This document shows, piece after piece, positions 35,100 through 44,343 of a stretch of 64,000 bases of DNA. Within the stretch, counting starts at the first letter, position 1; each line of letters begins with the position of its first letter. The notes beneath the pieces were generated by a model. That model was not told where the DNA came from. It ran no database searches and saw only the letters and a list, made by a program, of their open reading frames with translations. The translations under genes and the position numbers were made by a program. The DNA is from Shimia gijangensis (GTDB lineage Bacteria; Pseudomonadota; Alphaproteobacteria; Rhodobacterales; Rhodobacteraceae): assembly GCF_900142085.1 (NCBI RefSeq), contig NZ_FQZQ01000001.1:1-64000 (forward strand). Direction: 5' to 3'.

Positions 35100-35507
35100 C
35101 TAGGACATAGCCGCCTTCAACGCCGTATCCATCAACGCCTTGATGTCGCCCCTTGAGGTGCCGGCCACAATACGCCCCAACTCATCTTCACCTTTTAGGA
35201 CAACCAGCGTTGAGCGGCGCGGGATGTTCAGGAACATTGTCAGAGCATCTTTTGAGTAAGTGTCCCAGTCGACATTCACAAACACGATGTTCTTTTCGTA
35301 ATCAGGGTTCTCGCCTTTCAGGGCATTGATGACGCGCTCTTGGGCCGCACAGGTGCTGCACCAATCGGCTTTAAAGTCCAGAAAGACGGTATCACCCGCA
35401 TCCAGATGCTTTTGTACAAGGCCGGGTTTATAATCCATTGCGGCAAAAGCCAGGCTGGGAAAGGTCGATGCAGCGGCGGAAAAAAACAGGAAATCGCGAC
35501 GGTTCAT
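35100..35507 (-). CDS. Periplasmic thioredoxin-like protein with Tat-type signal
   Basis: 135 residues. The N-terminus MNRRDFLFFSAAASTFPSLA has a twin-arginine pattern and hydrophobic stretch, so export by Tat is likely. The mature part is a thioredoxin fold with WCSTC as the redox pair and IPRRSTLVVL at the cis-proline region, where Pro is replaced by an RST context. It lies 17 bp after the ccdA-like gene. The pair is likely to carry electrons from cytoplasmic thioredoxin across the membrane to this protein. It resembles the C-terminal domain of DsbD. Confidence 0.85.
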   Translation of the reverse strand: MNRRDFLFFSAAASTFPSLAFAAMDYKPGLVQKHLDAGDTVFLDFKADWCSTCAAQERVINALKGENPDYEKNIVFVNVDWDTYSKDALTMFLNIPRRSTLVVLKGEDELGRIVAGTSRGDIKALMDTALKAAMS

Positions 35508-35524
35508 AAGAAGTTCTCCAGAGG

Positions 35525-36238
35525 TTAAACAGATACGGAAAGATCAAGAAGCCAGCCGGGCATGAGGGAAATCAACCAGGCTTCAATCATGTGGTGAATG
35601 TTGAAAAATAGCATCAGGCCGACTGCGACAAAGACAATTCCCATCACGGGTCGTGCCGAAGCCGCAATACGGCGCATCAAAGCCTGATGTTTCATCAGGG
35701 CTGAGCGCGCGCCATGGCCAAGCGCCAGAATGATGGTCGACACGCCCAAGGCGAAAAAGATCATGATGGCAGCCGCCCAGCCCAGACTTTTGCCCTGACT
35801 GGCCAGCGAGATTGCCCCGCCCAGCGTTGGGCCAACGCAAGGGCTCCAAACTGCCCCAAGCAGGATGCCACCCAGAAACTGGCCACGCAAAGTGTTGCGG
35901 TCAATTTGGTCCATGCCTGCATCCGCGCTTGCGGCTACCCCGGCGGTGGCTGTGGAAAAGGCGGCAGAAAAACGGGGAACCAGCAGGATCAGACCAAAGC
36001 CAATCATCAACACCGCGCCGCCGCGAGCAATGTCTTCTTCGCGCAGGCCAACTGCATATCCAAAAGTCGTCACCGCCACCCCAAGCAGCACAAACGACAG
36101 GCTCATCCCCGCGGCAAGCGCGAGAGGGCCATGGCGGCTGGCTTGTAATGCGGTCGCCAAAACAATCGGCAACACCGGCAAAACGCAGGGATTAATCAAG
36201 GTCAGCAGACCGGCAGTATACGCAAACAAAAGCTCCAT
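35525..36238 (-). CDS. CcdA/DsbD-like thiol-disulfide membrane transporter
   Basis: A 237-residue protein with six or seven hydrophobic helices. The redox cysteines are in LINPCVLPVLPI (residue about 18) and GAVWSPCVGPTLGG. It moves reducing equivalents across the inner membrane, for cytochrome c maturation or periplasmic disulfide reduction. The thioredoxin-like gene is immediately downstream and is its likely partner. Confidence 0.9.
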   Translation of the reverse strand: MELLFAYTAGLLTLINPCVLPVLPIVLATALQASRHGPLALAAGMSLSFVLLGVAVTTFGYAVGLREEDIARGGAVLMIGFGLILLVPRFSAAFSTATAGVAASADAGMDQIDRNTLRGQFLGGILLGAVWSPCVGPTLGGAISLASQGKSLGWAAAIMIFFALGVSTIILALGHGARSALMKHQALMRRIAASARPVMGIVFVAVGLMLFFNIHHMIEAWLISLMPGWLLDLSVSV

Positions 36239-36295
36239 GCTTCTTATCTGCCGCGTTTTACATGTGATGTCAGCACTACGGCGTCTGACAAACGA

Positions 36296-37171
36296 TCACT
36301 TGGGCGTGTGGGTTTGTTTCGAAAGCTGCACGGCCAGAATACCGATCGTGATGATCGCAACCCCTACGATATCAAGCCAGCCAAGAGTTTCCCCCAGCAG
36401 TATTGCCGCAATCGCGACACCAAAAAATGGGTTGAGAAAATGAAATGTGGCGGCGCGAACCGCCCCTATTCGATTGACCAATGCGAACCAAACCCAAGTG
36501 GCCAGCAGACCCGGTGCCAAGATGGTATAGGTTAGCGCGCTGAGCATGCGGGGATTCCAGTTGAATTCCCAGGTTTCCAGTACCAACGAAGCCACAAACA
36601 AAACGGCGGCACCAACGAACATCTGAAGTCCCACAACCATCATCAGATTGCCGCCAGATGATGCGCCGCGCATGGCCAGGGTGGCAATCGTCAGCGCTGC
36701 GGCGGCCACAAAGCACAAGCCCATCCCGAACATGTCCACGCCGGCGCCAATCCGTGAACTCATGATGACAGCGACACCGGTAAACCCCAAAGCCAACCCA
36801 AGGGATGCCATCGGGGACAGCCGTTCGCGCAAGACGGCCCAACCCGCGAACGCCACCATCAGCGGCATGGTCGAGGCAATAATTGAGGCAACCGAGGCTT
36901 CGACGGTGGTCATAGCCATAAAGTTGAGACCCAGATACAGCCCATTCTGACACAGTCCAAAGACAAGAATCGTCCGCCACTGATCCCGGTTCAGGTGCCA
37001 GGATTGGCCCAACGATCGGGCAATTAGAACTCCGAGAACACCCGAAATAGCGAACCGGATTGCAGAGATCGCAAGCGGTGGTGCGTCCGCCACGATGATC
37101 CGCGCCGAGGTAAAGGCCGATGACCAGATCAAGGCAAATAAAAGGCCCATGCCCAACGCGCGGAAATCCAT
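36296..37171 (-). CDS. DMT-family (EamA) transporter
   Basis: A 291-residue inner-membrane protein with about ten helices in two EamA repeats. The first carries FALIWSSAFTSARIIV, typical of drug/metabolite exporters. Substrate unknown. It stands alone and diverges from the MFS gene over a 119-bp gap. Confidence 0.88.
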   Translation of the reverse strand: MDFRALGMGLLFALIWSSAFTSARIIVADAPPLAISAIRFAISGVLGVLIARSLGQSWHLNRDQWRTILVFGLCQNGLYLGLNFMAMTTVEASVASIIASTMPLMVAFAGWAVLRERLSPMASLGLALGFTGVAVIMSSRIGAGVDMFGMGLCFVAAAALTIATLAMRGASSGGNLMMVVGLQMFVGAAVLFVASLVLETWEFNWNPRMLSALTYTILAPGLLATWVWFALVNRIGAVRAATFHFLNPFFGVAIAAILLGETLGWLDIVGVAIITIGILAVQLSKQTHTPK

Positions 37172-37290
37172 TTACCTTGCCTCACATGTTAACCTTTGGG
37201 CGGATGTAACCGCATTCACTGGACCTGCGCAACGGCTCTGCCCTGAGATAATGCTTGCGAAGATGATCGTGGCCGTGCACAGCGGATTCC

Positions 37291-38538
37291 ATGAGAGCAG
37301 ACGGTTTCCTTAGACAGAATGCGCCATTTTTGGCCGCCGGAGCGTTACTGACGTTCATGTCTGGTTTTGGGCAGACGTTTTTTATCTCGATCTTCGCCGG
37401 AGAAATCCGTGGAACCTTTGGCCTAAGTCACGGCGAGTGGGGCGGAATCTATATGCTTGGCACCACGGCTTCGGCGGTGGTGATGGTTTGGGCCGGCGCG
37501 CTGACAGATAAAATGCGGGTCAAAGTTTTGGGGCCTGTGATCCTGTTAGGACTGGCCTGCGCTTGTGTGGCGATGGCGACGAACCGATGGGTTTGGGCCT
37601 TGCCGGTGGTGATATTTGCCTTGCGGTTTTTTGGGCAAGGCATGAGCAGTCACATTGCCGTTGTGGCTATGGCGCGCTGGTTTGTGGCCACGCGGGGCCG
37701 GGCCTTGTCGATCGCCTCGCTTGGGTTTTCGGTTGGCGAGGCGGTCCTTCCGCTTTTGTTTGTGGCCTTGATGACAATGATCGACTGGCGGTTCCTGTGG
37801 GTTGCTGCGGCAATGATCAGCATTATGGGTATTCCCATTCTGGGCTGGTTATTGGGTAAAGAGCGCACCCCCGGAGCCTTGGCCGCAATCAACAGTAGCC
37901 TTGGCATGCAGGGCAAACACTGGAAGCGCAAAGAGGCGTTGATGCACCCGTTGTTCTGGGTGTTGGTGCCGTCGATTCTTGGACAATCGGCCTTTAACAC
38001 GGCGTTCTTTTTTCACCAGGTCCATTTCGCCGATGTCAAAGGTTGGAACCATGTCTATCTAGTGTCCTTTTTCCCGGCCTACACACTGATCTCAATCGGA
38101 GCGCTGATGCTGGCGGGCTGGGCGTTGGACAAATATGGCACCGCGCGGTTGATGCCCTTTTATCAGGTGCCGATGATTGTGGCCTTCCTGATTTTTGCGG
38201 GCGGCAGCAGCGCGTATAGTTTGTTCCTGGGGTTGTTTTTTCTCGGGTTGTCCGCGGGTGCTAATGCCACCTTGCCCAGCGCGTTCTGGGCGGATTTTTA
38301 CGGTACCGCGCACATCGGCGCGATAAAGGCCATGGCGACAGCAGTTATGGTGTTCGGCTCAGCAATTGGACCGGGCTTGACCGGTGTCCTGATCGATCTC
38401 GGGTTTGGTATTGAAGGACAGTATGTGGCGATCGGATTATTCTTTGTTGCGACCACCGGCTTGTTGCTCTGGGGGATTCGCAGGTCGGCGCAGGATCTTC
38501 CTCCTCCTATAACTTCTGAAGTCAGAGCAAGGATCTGA
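37291..38538 (+). CDS. MFS transporter
   Basis: A 415-residue membrane protein with about twelve helices. The loop 2-3 motif reads WAGALTDKMRVKVLG, a variant of the MFS signature. Residues LGLSAGANATLPSAFWADFYG in the second half are conserved in a bacterial MFS subgroup related to monocarboxylate carriers. Substrate unknown. The VOC gene starts 1 bp after its stop, so the two are probably co-translated. Confidence 0.88.
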   Translation: MRADGFLRQNAPFLAAGALLTFMSGFGQTFFISIFAGEIRGTFGLSHGEWGGIYMLGTTASAVVMVWAGALTDKMRVKVLGPVILLGLACACVAMATNRWVWALPVVIFALRFFGQGMSSHIAVVAMARWFVATRGRALSIASLGFSVGEAVLPLLFVALMTMIDWRFLWVAAAMISIMGIPILGWLLGKERTPGALAAINSSLGMQGKHWKRKEALMHPLFWVLVPSILGQSAFNTAFFFHQVHFADVKGWNHVYLVSFFPAYTLISIGALMLAGWALDKYGTARLMPFYQVPMIVAFLIFAGGSSAYSLFLGLFFLGLSAGANATLPSAFWADFYGTAHIGAIKAMATAVMVFGSAIGPGLTGVLIDLGFGIEGQYVAIGLFFVATTGLLLWGIRRSAQDLPPPITSEVRARI

Positions 38539-38539
38539 T

Positions 38540-38911
38540 ATGCAGGGCATTCAAGGGCAGATCACCTGGGTCTACACACATGACTTGGAAACCAGTGCTG
38601 GATTCTACCGTGATATGCTTAGACTACCGGTGTCTCGTGATGCTGGTACGGCGGTGATTTTTGAAACAACTCCTAATGCCTTTGTTGGGGTCTGCGAAGT
38701 TTTCGGAGATCGAACAGTTGAGCCCGAGGGCGGCATGATCACCTTTCTTGTCGACACCAAAGATCAGGTTGATGATCGGTTTGCCCAACTAAAAGCGCGG
38801 GGAGTGGCTCTGGGAAAGGCACCTCAAGAACTCGACCAATTTGGCATCTACAGTTTCTTTTGTACCGATCCCAATGGATATGTGATCGAAATTCAGACCT
38901 TCCTGAAATGA
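38540..38911 (+). CDS. VOC superfamily protein (glyoxalase-like)
   Basis: A 123-residue single-domain vicinal-oxygen-chelate protein. QITWVYTHDLETSAGFYRDML begins the first beta-alpha-beta unit, and FCTDPNGYVIEIQTF ends the second. The metal-ligand Glu in VIEIQ is present. The reaction is unknown; possible roles include a lyase, dioxygenase or resistance protein. Coupled to the upstream MFS gene. Confidence 0.85.
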   Translation: MQGIQGQITWVYTHDLETSAGFYRDMLRLPVSRDAGTAVIFETTPNAFVGVCEVFGDRTVEPEGGMITFLVDTKDQVDDRFAQLKARGVALGKAPQELDQFGIYSFFCTDPNGYVIEIQTFLK

Positions 38912-38912
38912 A

Positions 38913-38938
38913 AAAGGGCCGCCATCTGGCGACCCTTT
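38913..38938. terminator. Bidirectional terminator between the VOC gene and hup
   Basis: AAAGGGCCGCCA pairs with TGGCGACCCTTT (11 of 12 bp) around a 2-nt central spacer. Flanking A and T runs suit both strands. The VOC gene (+) and the HU gene (-) converge on it. Confidence 0.85.
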
Positions 38939-38959
38939 CAACGTGTCTTGAAAAAAGAC

Positions 38960-39247
38960 TTAGCCGTTTACGCTATCTTTCAGCGCTTTGGCGATGGTCA
39001 TTTTGACCACTTTGTCGGCGTCTTTTTTGATTTGCTCACCGGTGGCAGGGTTGCGAACCATACGCTCAGGGCGCTCGCGGCAATAAATTTTGCCAACGCC
39101 CGGCAGAGTTACGGCGCCACCGGCCGAAACTTCGCGGGTGATCAAAGCACATACGGCTTCCAAAGCTGCGCCTGCAGATTTCTTGTCTGTGCCCATATCT
39201 TCGGCCAGTGCAGCAACGAGTTGGGTCTTGGTCATCGGTTTTGCCAT
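38960..39247 (-). CDS. hup: HU family DNA-binding protein
   Basis: A 95-residue nucleoid protein that binds and bends DNA. The first helices are KTQLVAALAEDMGTDKKSA and the DNA-binding arm is RERPERMVRNPATGEQI, close to the HU consensus. Length and layout fit. The upstream 245 bp hold no gene and include a T-rich stretch. Confidence 0.93.
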   Translation of the reverse strand: MAKPMTKTQLVAALAEDMGTDKKSAGAALEAVCALITREVSAGGAVTLPGVGKIYCRERPERMVRNPATGEQIKKDADKVVKMTIAKALKDSVNG

Positions 39248-39492
39248 TTCAGGTCTCCATTAGTCTGCCCGATTTGTAGGGCCTCGTGCGGGGCATTTAA
39301 CGGGATATAGTGGTCGAACACAACGAATTGTGGTGTTGAAACCCTTATTTTTTGCGGTTTTCTTTCGATTTTTGACCAAATAGTGCATTTCAGAATGCTC
39401 ATTTGCGGAAGATGAGCAAAAACCTGCCGAAATGCCGCAAAACTGTGGGTTTCCTGAGTAAATCCCCTAAAAGCGCCTTTTCCAAGCCTTCC

Positions 39493-40971
39493 CTAAAGGA
39501 AAGCGGTTTCATCAAAGCTTCGCAGCTTCCGTGAGTGCAGTCTTTCCAGGGGCATTTCACGAAGGGTTTCCATGGCGCGAATTCCGATCATCAGGTGACG
39601 TGCCACCTGTGTTTGGTAAAAGTCCGACGCCATTCCGGGCAGCTTTAATTCCCCATGAAGCGGTTTGTCCGATACACATAAAAGCGTTCCATAGGGCACC
39701 CTGAACCGAAACCCATTAGCTGCAATCGTGGCACTTTCCATATCAAGCGCAATTGCACGCGATTGGCTCAGGCGCTGGACAGGACCGGACTGATCACGCA
39801 GTTCCCAGTTGCGATTGTCGATTGTGGCCACCGTGCCGGTTCGCATCACGCGTTTCAGATCATATCCCTTGAGGTCAGTGACATCGGCCACCGCCTGTTC
39901 CAGCGCAATCTGCACTTCGGCCAGTGCCGGGATCGGTACCCAGACGGGCAAATCATCATCCAGAACGTGGTCTTCGCGCAAATAGGCATGTGCCAGGACA
40001 AAATCGCCAAGGCTTTGCGAATTGCGCAGGCCCGCGCAGTGCCCCACCATCACCCAGGCATGTGGGCGCAGCACCGCGATGTGATCCGTGGCCGTTTTAG
40101 CGTTCGAAGGGCCAACGCCGATGTTCACCAGTGTGATACCGGATCCATCTGGTCGCTTAAGATGGTAAGTCGGCATTTGCGGTTGTTTTGCCACAGTAGG
40201 AATCGGTGTATCCCCATCAGTAATCTCGCAATTGCCGGTGCTGACAAACGAAGAATACCCACTGGCAGGATCGTTCAGTTGCTGGCGCGCAAAGGCTTCA
40301 AACTCTGAGACATAGAATTGATAGTTGGTAAACAGTACGTGGTTTTGGAAATGCTCGGCGTCCGTGGCGGTATAGTGACTTAGCCGGGCCAAAGAATAGT
40401 CGACGCGCTGGGCGGTAAATGGAGCCAGCGGGGCGCTGCCATCTTCTGGCACAAAGGTTCCGTTAACGATGTCATCATTGGTTGTCGACAAGACCGGAAC
40501 GTCAAACACATCGCGTAGAGTGAATGCTGTGGCGCCTTCTTGCGGGACCGTCAGGTTGGTATCTCCTGACACCGCAAAATGCACCGGAATTGGCGTTGTC
40601 GACGGGCCGATCATCACCGGTGCACTGTGGTTACAAATCAGCAAATCTATCTGTTGCTCCAAATAGTTTCGGAACAGATCAGGGCGAGTGATTGTGGCCA
40701 CATGGGTGCCGGGTTCAGCCACGTGGCCAAAGCTCAGTCGCGAGTCGACCTGGGCAAAACTGGTCGTGGTAATACGAATCTCGGGATAAAAAGCACGAAA
40801 GCGTTTCGCTTTGGGGCCGCTCTCCAGAACCAGGCGAAACTTTTCACACAAGAAATCTGTTGCTGCATTATAAAGCTGCTCCAGACGATCCACAGCAGCC
40901 TTGGGATCTGTGAAGGCCTCGGCATGGGGCACAGTTGGGGTAATGATGCGATTGTCGGTGTGAGGTGTCAT
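39493..40971 (-). CDS. amn: AMP nucleosidase
   Basis: A 492-residue enzyme that splits AMP into adenine and ribose 5-phosphate. It has the long N-terminal AMP-nucleosidase domain (residues about 20-190) and a C-terminal phosphorylase-like domain with VNIGVGPSNAKTATDH and VMVGHCAGLRNSQSLGDFVLA and ALDMESATIAANGFRF, which hold the active-site residues. It overlaps the upstream adenine deaminase gene by 4 bp; together they convert AMP to hypoxanthine and ammonia. Confidence 0.95.
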   Translation of the reverse strand: MTPHTDNRIITPTVPHAEAFTDPKAAVDRLEQLYNAATDFLCEKFRLVLESGPKAKRFRAFYPEIRITTTSFAQVDSRLSFGHVAEPGTHVATITRPDLFRNYLEQQIDLLICNHSAPVMIGPSTTPIPVHFAVSGDTNLTVPQEGATAFTLRDVFDVPVLSTTNDDIVNGTFVPEDGSAPLAPFTAQRVDYSLARLSHYTATDAEHFQNHVLFTNYQFYVSEFEAFARQQLNDPASGYSSFVSTGNCEITDGDTPIPTVAKQPQMPTYHLKRPDGSGITLVNIGVGPSNAKTATDHIAVLRPHAWVMVGHCAGLRNSQSLGDFVLAHAYLREDHVLDDDLPVWVPIPALAEVQIALEQAVADVTDLKGYDLKRVMRTGTVATIDNRNWELRDQSGPVQRLSQSRAIALDMESATIAANGFRFRVPYGTLLCVSDKPLHGELKLPGMASDFYQTQVARHLMIGIRAMETLREMPLERLHSRKLRSFDETAFL

Positions 40972-42776
40972 TGCGAAGTCTCCAACAGGTCGATGCGTTC
41001 GAACTTGCGGACATCCACCAGCCCAAGGTCTGAAATGCGTAGTTCAGGAATCACCACAAGAGCCAACAAAGAATGCTGCATGTAGGCATTGTTGAGGGTG
41101 CAACCACAGGTCTCCATTGCGTCCACCATCGCTTGCGCTTTGTCGGCAACATCGGTGGCTGGACTGTCGGACATCAGGCCCGCAATTGGCAGCTCGACCA
41201 AGGCGATTTCTTTGCCGTCCTGAAATACAGTGACACCACCGCCAACTTCACCCAACCGATTGGAGGCTAACGCCATATCTTCGCGGCTTGTTCCAATCAC
41301 AATCATATGATGGCTGTCATGGGCTACTGTACTGGCCATCGCCATATTGCCCTTGTAACCGAACCCCGAAACAAACCCATTGGTCACATTACCGGTTGCG
41401 CGATGCCGTTCCACTAGCGCGATTTGGGCAACATCAGCCTCTATATTGCCCTCAACGACCCCATTGCGCACAGTTAGATCCGCCTTCAGGGCCTTTGTCG
41501 GCGCCTGATTTTCTACCACACCAATCACGTTGGCCGTGACTGTGTTGGCGCCCTCGGGTGCTGCAATCTCAAAGTGCTTTGCATCCAGCGTCTTGCCCAT
41601 ATGGACAGTGTTTCGAGCGTGATCTGGCCAGTTGTAGTGTGGACAGTCTACAAGACATGCGCCGCCGTTTGCGATGGTCACGCCACGTGCAATCACGTGT
41701 TCGATGGGCAGGGTTGTCAGATCACTGGTCAGGATCACGTCCGCGCGCCGTCCCGGTGTAATAGAGCCGATATCCCGCTCAAGACCAAAGTGGCAGGCAG
41801 TGTTCAATGTCGCCATTTGTAGGGCCACTACCGGATCGCAACCGCAGGCAATGGCATGGCGCACCACACGGTTCATATGGCCTTCGTGCACCAGAGTGCC
41901 GGAATGGCTGTCGTCAGTGCAGAGAATGAAGCTGCGCGGATCCAGCCCCTTTTCCGTCACAGCGGAAATCTGCGTTTCCACATCATACCAGGCCGAGCCC
42001 AGCCGCATCATTGACCGCATGCCCTGACGCACCCGCGCTATCGCGTCCGCCTCGCATGTGCCTTCGTGATCATCCGCCGGACCACCGGCCACATAGGCCG
42101 CAAAGTTGGGTCCAAGATCAGGGGATGCATAATGCCCACCAACGGTTTTGCCGGCATTTTGCGTGGCGGCAATTTCTGCCAGCATTTGTGGGTCAGCACT
42201 GATCACACCGGGAAAATTCATCATTTCCCCAAGGCCGATGATACCGGGCCATGTCATGGCTTCGGCAACATCTTCGGCTGAAATCTCAAAGCCAGTTGTT
42301 TCTAATCCCGGGGCCGAGGGTGCACAGGACGGCATTTGCGTGAAAATATTCACGGGTTGCATCAAGGCTTCGTCATGCATCATGCGCACGCCCTCAAGCC
42401 CAAGGACATTGGCAATTTCATGCGGATCGGTGAACATCGACGTGGTGCCATGCGGGATCACGGCGCGGGCGAACTCTGCCGGAGTCAACATGCCGCTTTC
42501 GATATGCATATGGGCATCGCAGAGCCCGGGGATCATAAAGCGGCCATTTGCTTCGATAATCTCAGTGTCCGGGCCGGTGCAATGGCTGGCATCCAATCCG
42601 ACATAGGCAATCCGACCTTCGGCGATGGCGATGTCATGATCCGGCAGGATCTCACGCGTGTGCACATTGACCCATTGGCCTTTGCGGATCACGAGGTCAG
42701 CGGGTGCGCGACCTGCGGCCACAGCGACGAGACGGGGGGCACATTCGGCCCAGGTTTTGAATGTGGTTTGCTCCAT
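40968..42776 (-). CDS. ade: Adenine deaminase
   Basis: Amidohydrolase of about 602 residues that deaminates adenine to hypoxanthine. The metal-binding HMHIE is in GLCDAHMHIESGM, and further ligands lie in TDPHEIANVLG and CTDDSHSG. The C-terminal adenine-deaminase domain has GFVSGFGYKGNMAMASTVAH. I chose the ATG at 42776 because homologues start near this point; the frame extends to a TTG at 42797, with another ATG at 42791. First gene of the ade-amn pair. Confidence 0.94.
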   Translation of the reverse strand: MEQTTFKTWAECAPRLVAVAAGRAPADLVIRKGQWVNVHTREILPDHDIAIAEGRIAYVGLDASHCTGPDTEIIEANGRFMIPGLCDAHMHIESGMLTPAEFARAVIPHGTTSMFTDPHEIANVLGLEGVRMMHDEALMQPVNIFTQMPSCAPSAPGLETTGFEISAEDVAEAMTWPGIIGLGEMMNFPGVISADPQMLAEIAATQNAGKTVGGHYASPDLGPNFAAYVAGGPADDHEGTCEADAIARVRQGMRSMMRLGSAWYDVETQISAVTEKGLDPRSFILCTDDSHSGTLVHEGHMNRVVRHAIACGCDPVVALQMATLNTACHFGLERDIGSITPGRRADVILTSDLTTLPIEHVIARGVTIANGGACLVDCPHYNWPDHARNTVHMGKTLDAKHFEIAAPEGANTVTANVIGVVENQAPTKALKADLTVRNGVVEGNIEADVAQIALVERHRATGNVTNGFVSGFGYKGNMAMASTVAHDSHHMIVIGTSREDMALASNRLGEVGGGVTVFQDGKEIALVELPIAGLMSDSPATDVADKAQAMVDAMETCGCTLNNAYMQHSLLALVVIPELRISDLGLVDVRKFERIDLLETSQ

Positions 42777-42847
42777 AGCGCACGTTGACATGTGCAAGGG
42801 CGGGGATCAAGCTCGGGGTCGTGAAGGTTTTGTGAAAGGGGCCGGCG

Positions 42848-43267
42848 ATGGATTTTGAGACGGTTGGAGCCGAAGAGTTCGGGGCCTCATTGCGGGGGAT
42901 CGGGCTGAACCTGCTGGTGCGCGATGTGCAAGCGATGTGTGTCATGCTGGAGGCTGTGTTTGGCATGAAGCCGCATCAGGTCACCGCAGATTTTGCCATC
43001 GTGACATATGGTGATCAGGTGTTTCAGCTGCACAGTGATGGCACCTATCACTCCAACCCGTTGCTGGGGTTGCTCCCCGAAGCCGGGGCACGTGGCGCGG
43101 GTATAGAAATCCGTCTTTATGATAGTGATCCGGAGGCAGCGGTTGCGCGGGCCGACGCGGCCGGTATGCATGTGTTGCAGGCGCCGGCGGACAAGCCTCA
43201 TGGTTTGCGCGAGGCGTATTTGTTGTGCCCCAACGGTTATGCCTGGGTGCCTTCGAGGCCATTGTAG
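42848..43267 (+). CDS. VOC superfamily protein
   Basis: A 139-residue glyoxalase-fold protein. IGLNLLVRDVQAMCVMLEAVF is the first unit and EAYLLCPNGYAWVPSRPL the C-terminal strand. GARGAGIEIRLYDSDPEAAV is the inner helix-strand. The usual metal-ligand Glu at the C-terminal strand is not evident (YAWVP), so metal binding may be lost. Divergent from ade. Function unknown. Confidence 0.8.
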   Translation: MDFETVGAEEFGASLRGIGLNLLVRDVQAMCVMLEAVFGMKPHQVTADFAIVTYGDQVFQLHSDGTYHSNPLLGLLPEAGARGAGIEIRLYDSDPEAAVARADAAGMHVLQAPADKPHGLREAYLLCPNGYAWVPSRPL

Positions 43268-43325
43268 GGCTTGGTTTGCTAAACTAAAAAAGGGACGCTG
43301 CCCCTCCCTGCCCGGGTAGGCCGGT

Positions 43326-44243
43326 TCACCCCGGAGTATTTGTGAAAAGGTGAAGCCCAGGGGGTAGGTTGTCTTCGGCGGCGATTTCCCCGATCAGCCA
43401 GTCTGAAAAAGCATGGGCCGCAGGAATGTCGCGGGCATGGGGGGCGATCATCAGATAGTAGGCTTCCTGCATGGCGACGCGATGCTCAAAGGGGGCAACC
43501 AGTTTTCCATCTGCAATGAGGCCGGATGCAATGGTATCGTGGGCCAGTGCCACGCCACCGCCTGCTGCCGCCACGGCCATGCTAACGGAATAAGTTGTGC
43601 AATAGGTGACATGTGGGTTTGGCCAGTCCAGCGCCTGATCCTCGGCCCAGGAGGGCCAGTTGCACATCAGCTTGGCACAATCATAGAGCGGATGGGTCGC
43701 AAGATCGTCAAGGCCCACCGAGTAACCGGGCGCGGTGACCGGATAGTAATGATCCTGCCGGATCAGGCGCGCCTCGAGATCAGGTGGCGGGCTGAGCGTG
43801 TAGCGGATTTCGATATCAGCGCCTTCGGCCATGTCGCGCGGCTCCCACAACTCTGTGCGGATATTCAGCCGGACGTCCGGGTAGAGCGCGTGAAAGCGAC
43901 CCAGGCGCGGCGCCAGCCAGTGAATGGCAAAGGTGATGTTGCTTTGGATTTGCAACACCTGCGACTGCGGCCCCAACATGGCACGGGTGCCGCGCAGAAG
44001 CGTACGAAACGCTTCGCGCACCACGGGCAGGTACAATAGCCCGGTTGATGTGAGTTCAAGCGAACGCGGGCGACGGTGAAACAGCGGCGTGCCCAGATGC
44101 CCTTCCAGCGATTTGATCTGCTGGCTGACGGCGCTTTGGGTCATGTGCAGCTCGGCGGCGGCATCGGTAAACGACAAGTGCCGCGCTGCGGCCTCAAAAG
44201 CACGCAACCAGTTCAGCGGAGGCAGGGCATTCTGCATATGCAT
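43326..44243 (-). CDS. LysR-family transcriptional regulator
   Basis: A 305-residue regulator. The winged helix-turn-helix is at residues about 8-67 (LNWLRAFEAAARHLSFTDAA, then MTQSAVSQQIKSLEGHLG), followed by the type 2 periplasmic-binding-like effector domain; it resembles GcvA-like members. The frame is open upstream to 44711, but the start ATG at 44243 (or 44237) is the family start. It diverges from the class II aldolase gene with 100 bp between, the usual LysR geometry, and probably controls that gene. Confidence 0.93.
   Translation of the reverse strand: MHMQNALPPLNWLRAFEAAARHLSFTDAAAELHMTQSAVSQQIKSLEGHLGTPLFHRRPRSLELTSTGLLYLPVVREAFRTLLRGTRAMLGPQSQVLQIQSNITFAIHWLAPRLGRFHALYPDVRLNIRTELWEPRDMAEGADIEIRYTLSPPPDLEARLIRQDHYYPVTAPGYSVGLDDLATHPLYDCAKLMCNWPSWAEDQALDWPNPHVTYCTTYSVSMAVAAAGGGVALAHDTIASGLIADGKLVAPFEHRVAMQEAYYLMIAPHARDIPAAHAFSDWLIGEIAAEDNLPPGLHLFTNTPG
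43331..43355. repeat. Roseobacter-type gene-end repeat, copy 1
   Basis: CCGGAGTATTTGTGAAAAGG followed by TGAAG at the 3' end of the LysR gene. It has the same core (GTATTTGTG...GATGAAG-like) as the copies near 48345 and 52873. Such 3'-end repeats are common in Rhodobacteraceae genomes. It overlaps the last codons of the regulator gene. Confidence 0.6.
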
Positions 44244-44343
44244 AATCCACGCATTAGTTTTACTTATGAGATACCTGTGTTTTTTTCGTTGGTAAAGGTG
44301 TGCCGCGCGCGGCAGGTAATGAACAGAACAAGGAGATTCCCAA

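Noticed and set aside
38960-39310. 120-codon plus-strand ORF covering the HU gene
   Set aside because: It is the complementary frame of hup, whose protein is clearly recognisable.
44307-44318. GCCGCGCGCGGC palindrome upstream of the class II aldolase
   Set aside because: Short GC palindromes occur by chance in this composition, and it does not fit a LysR T-N11-A box.
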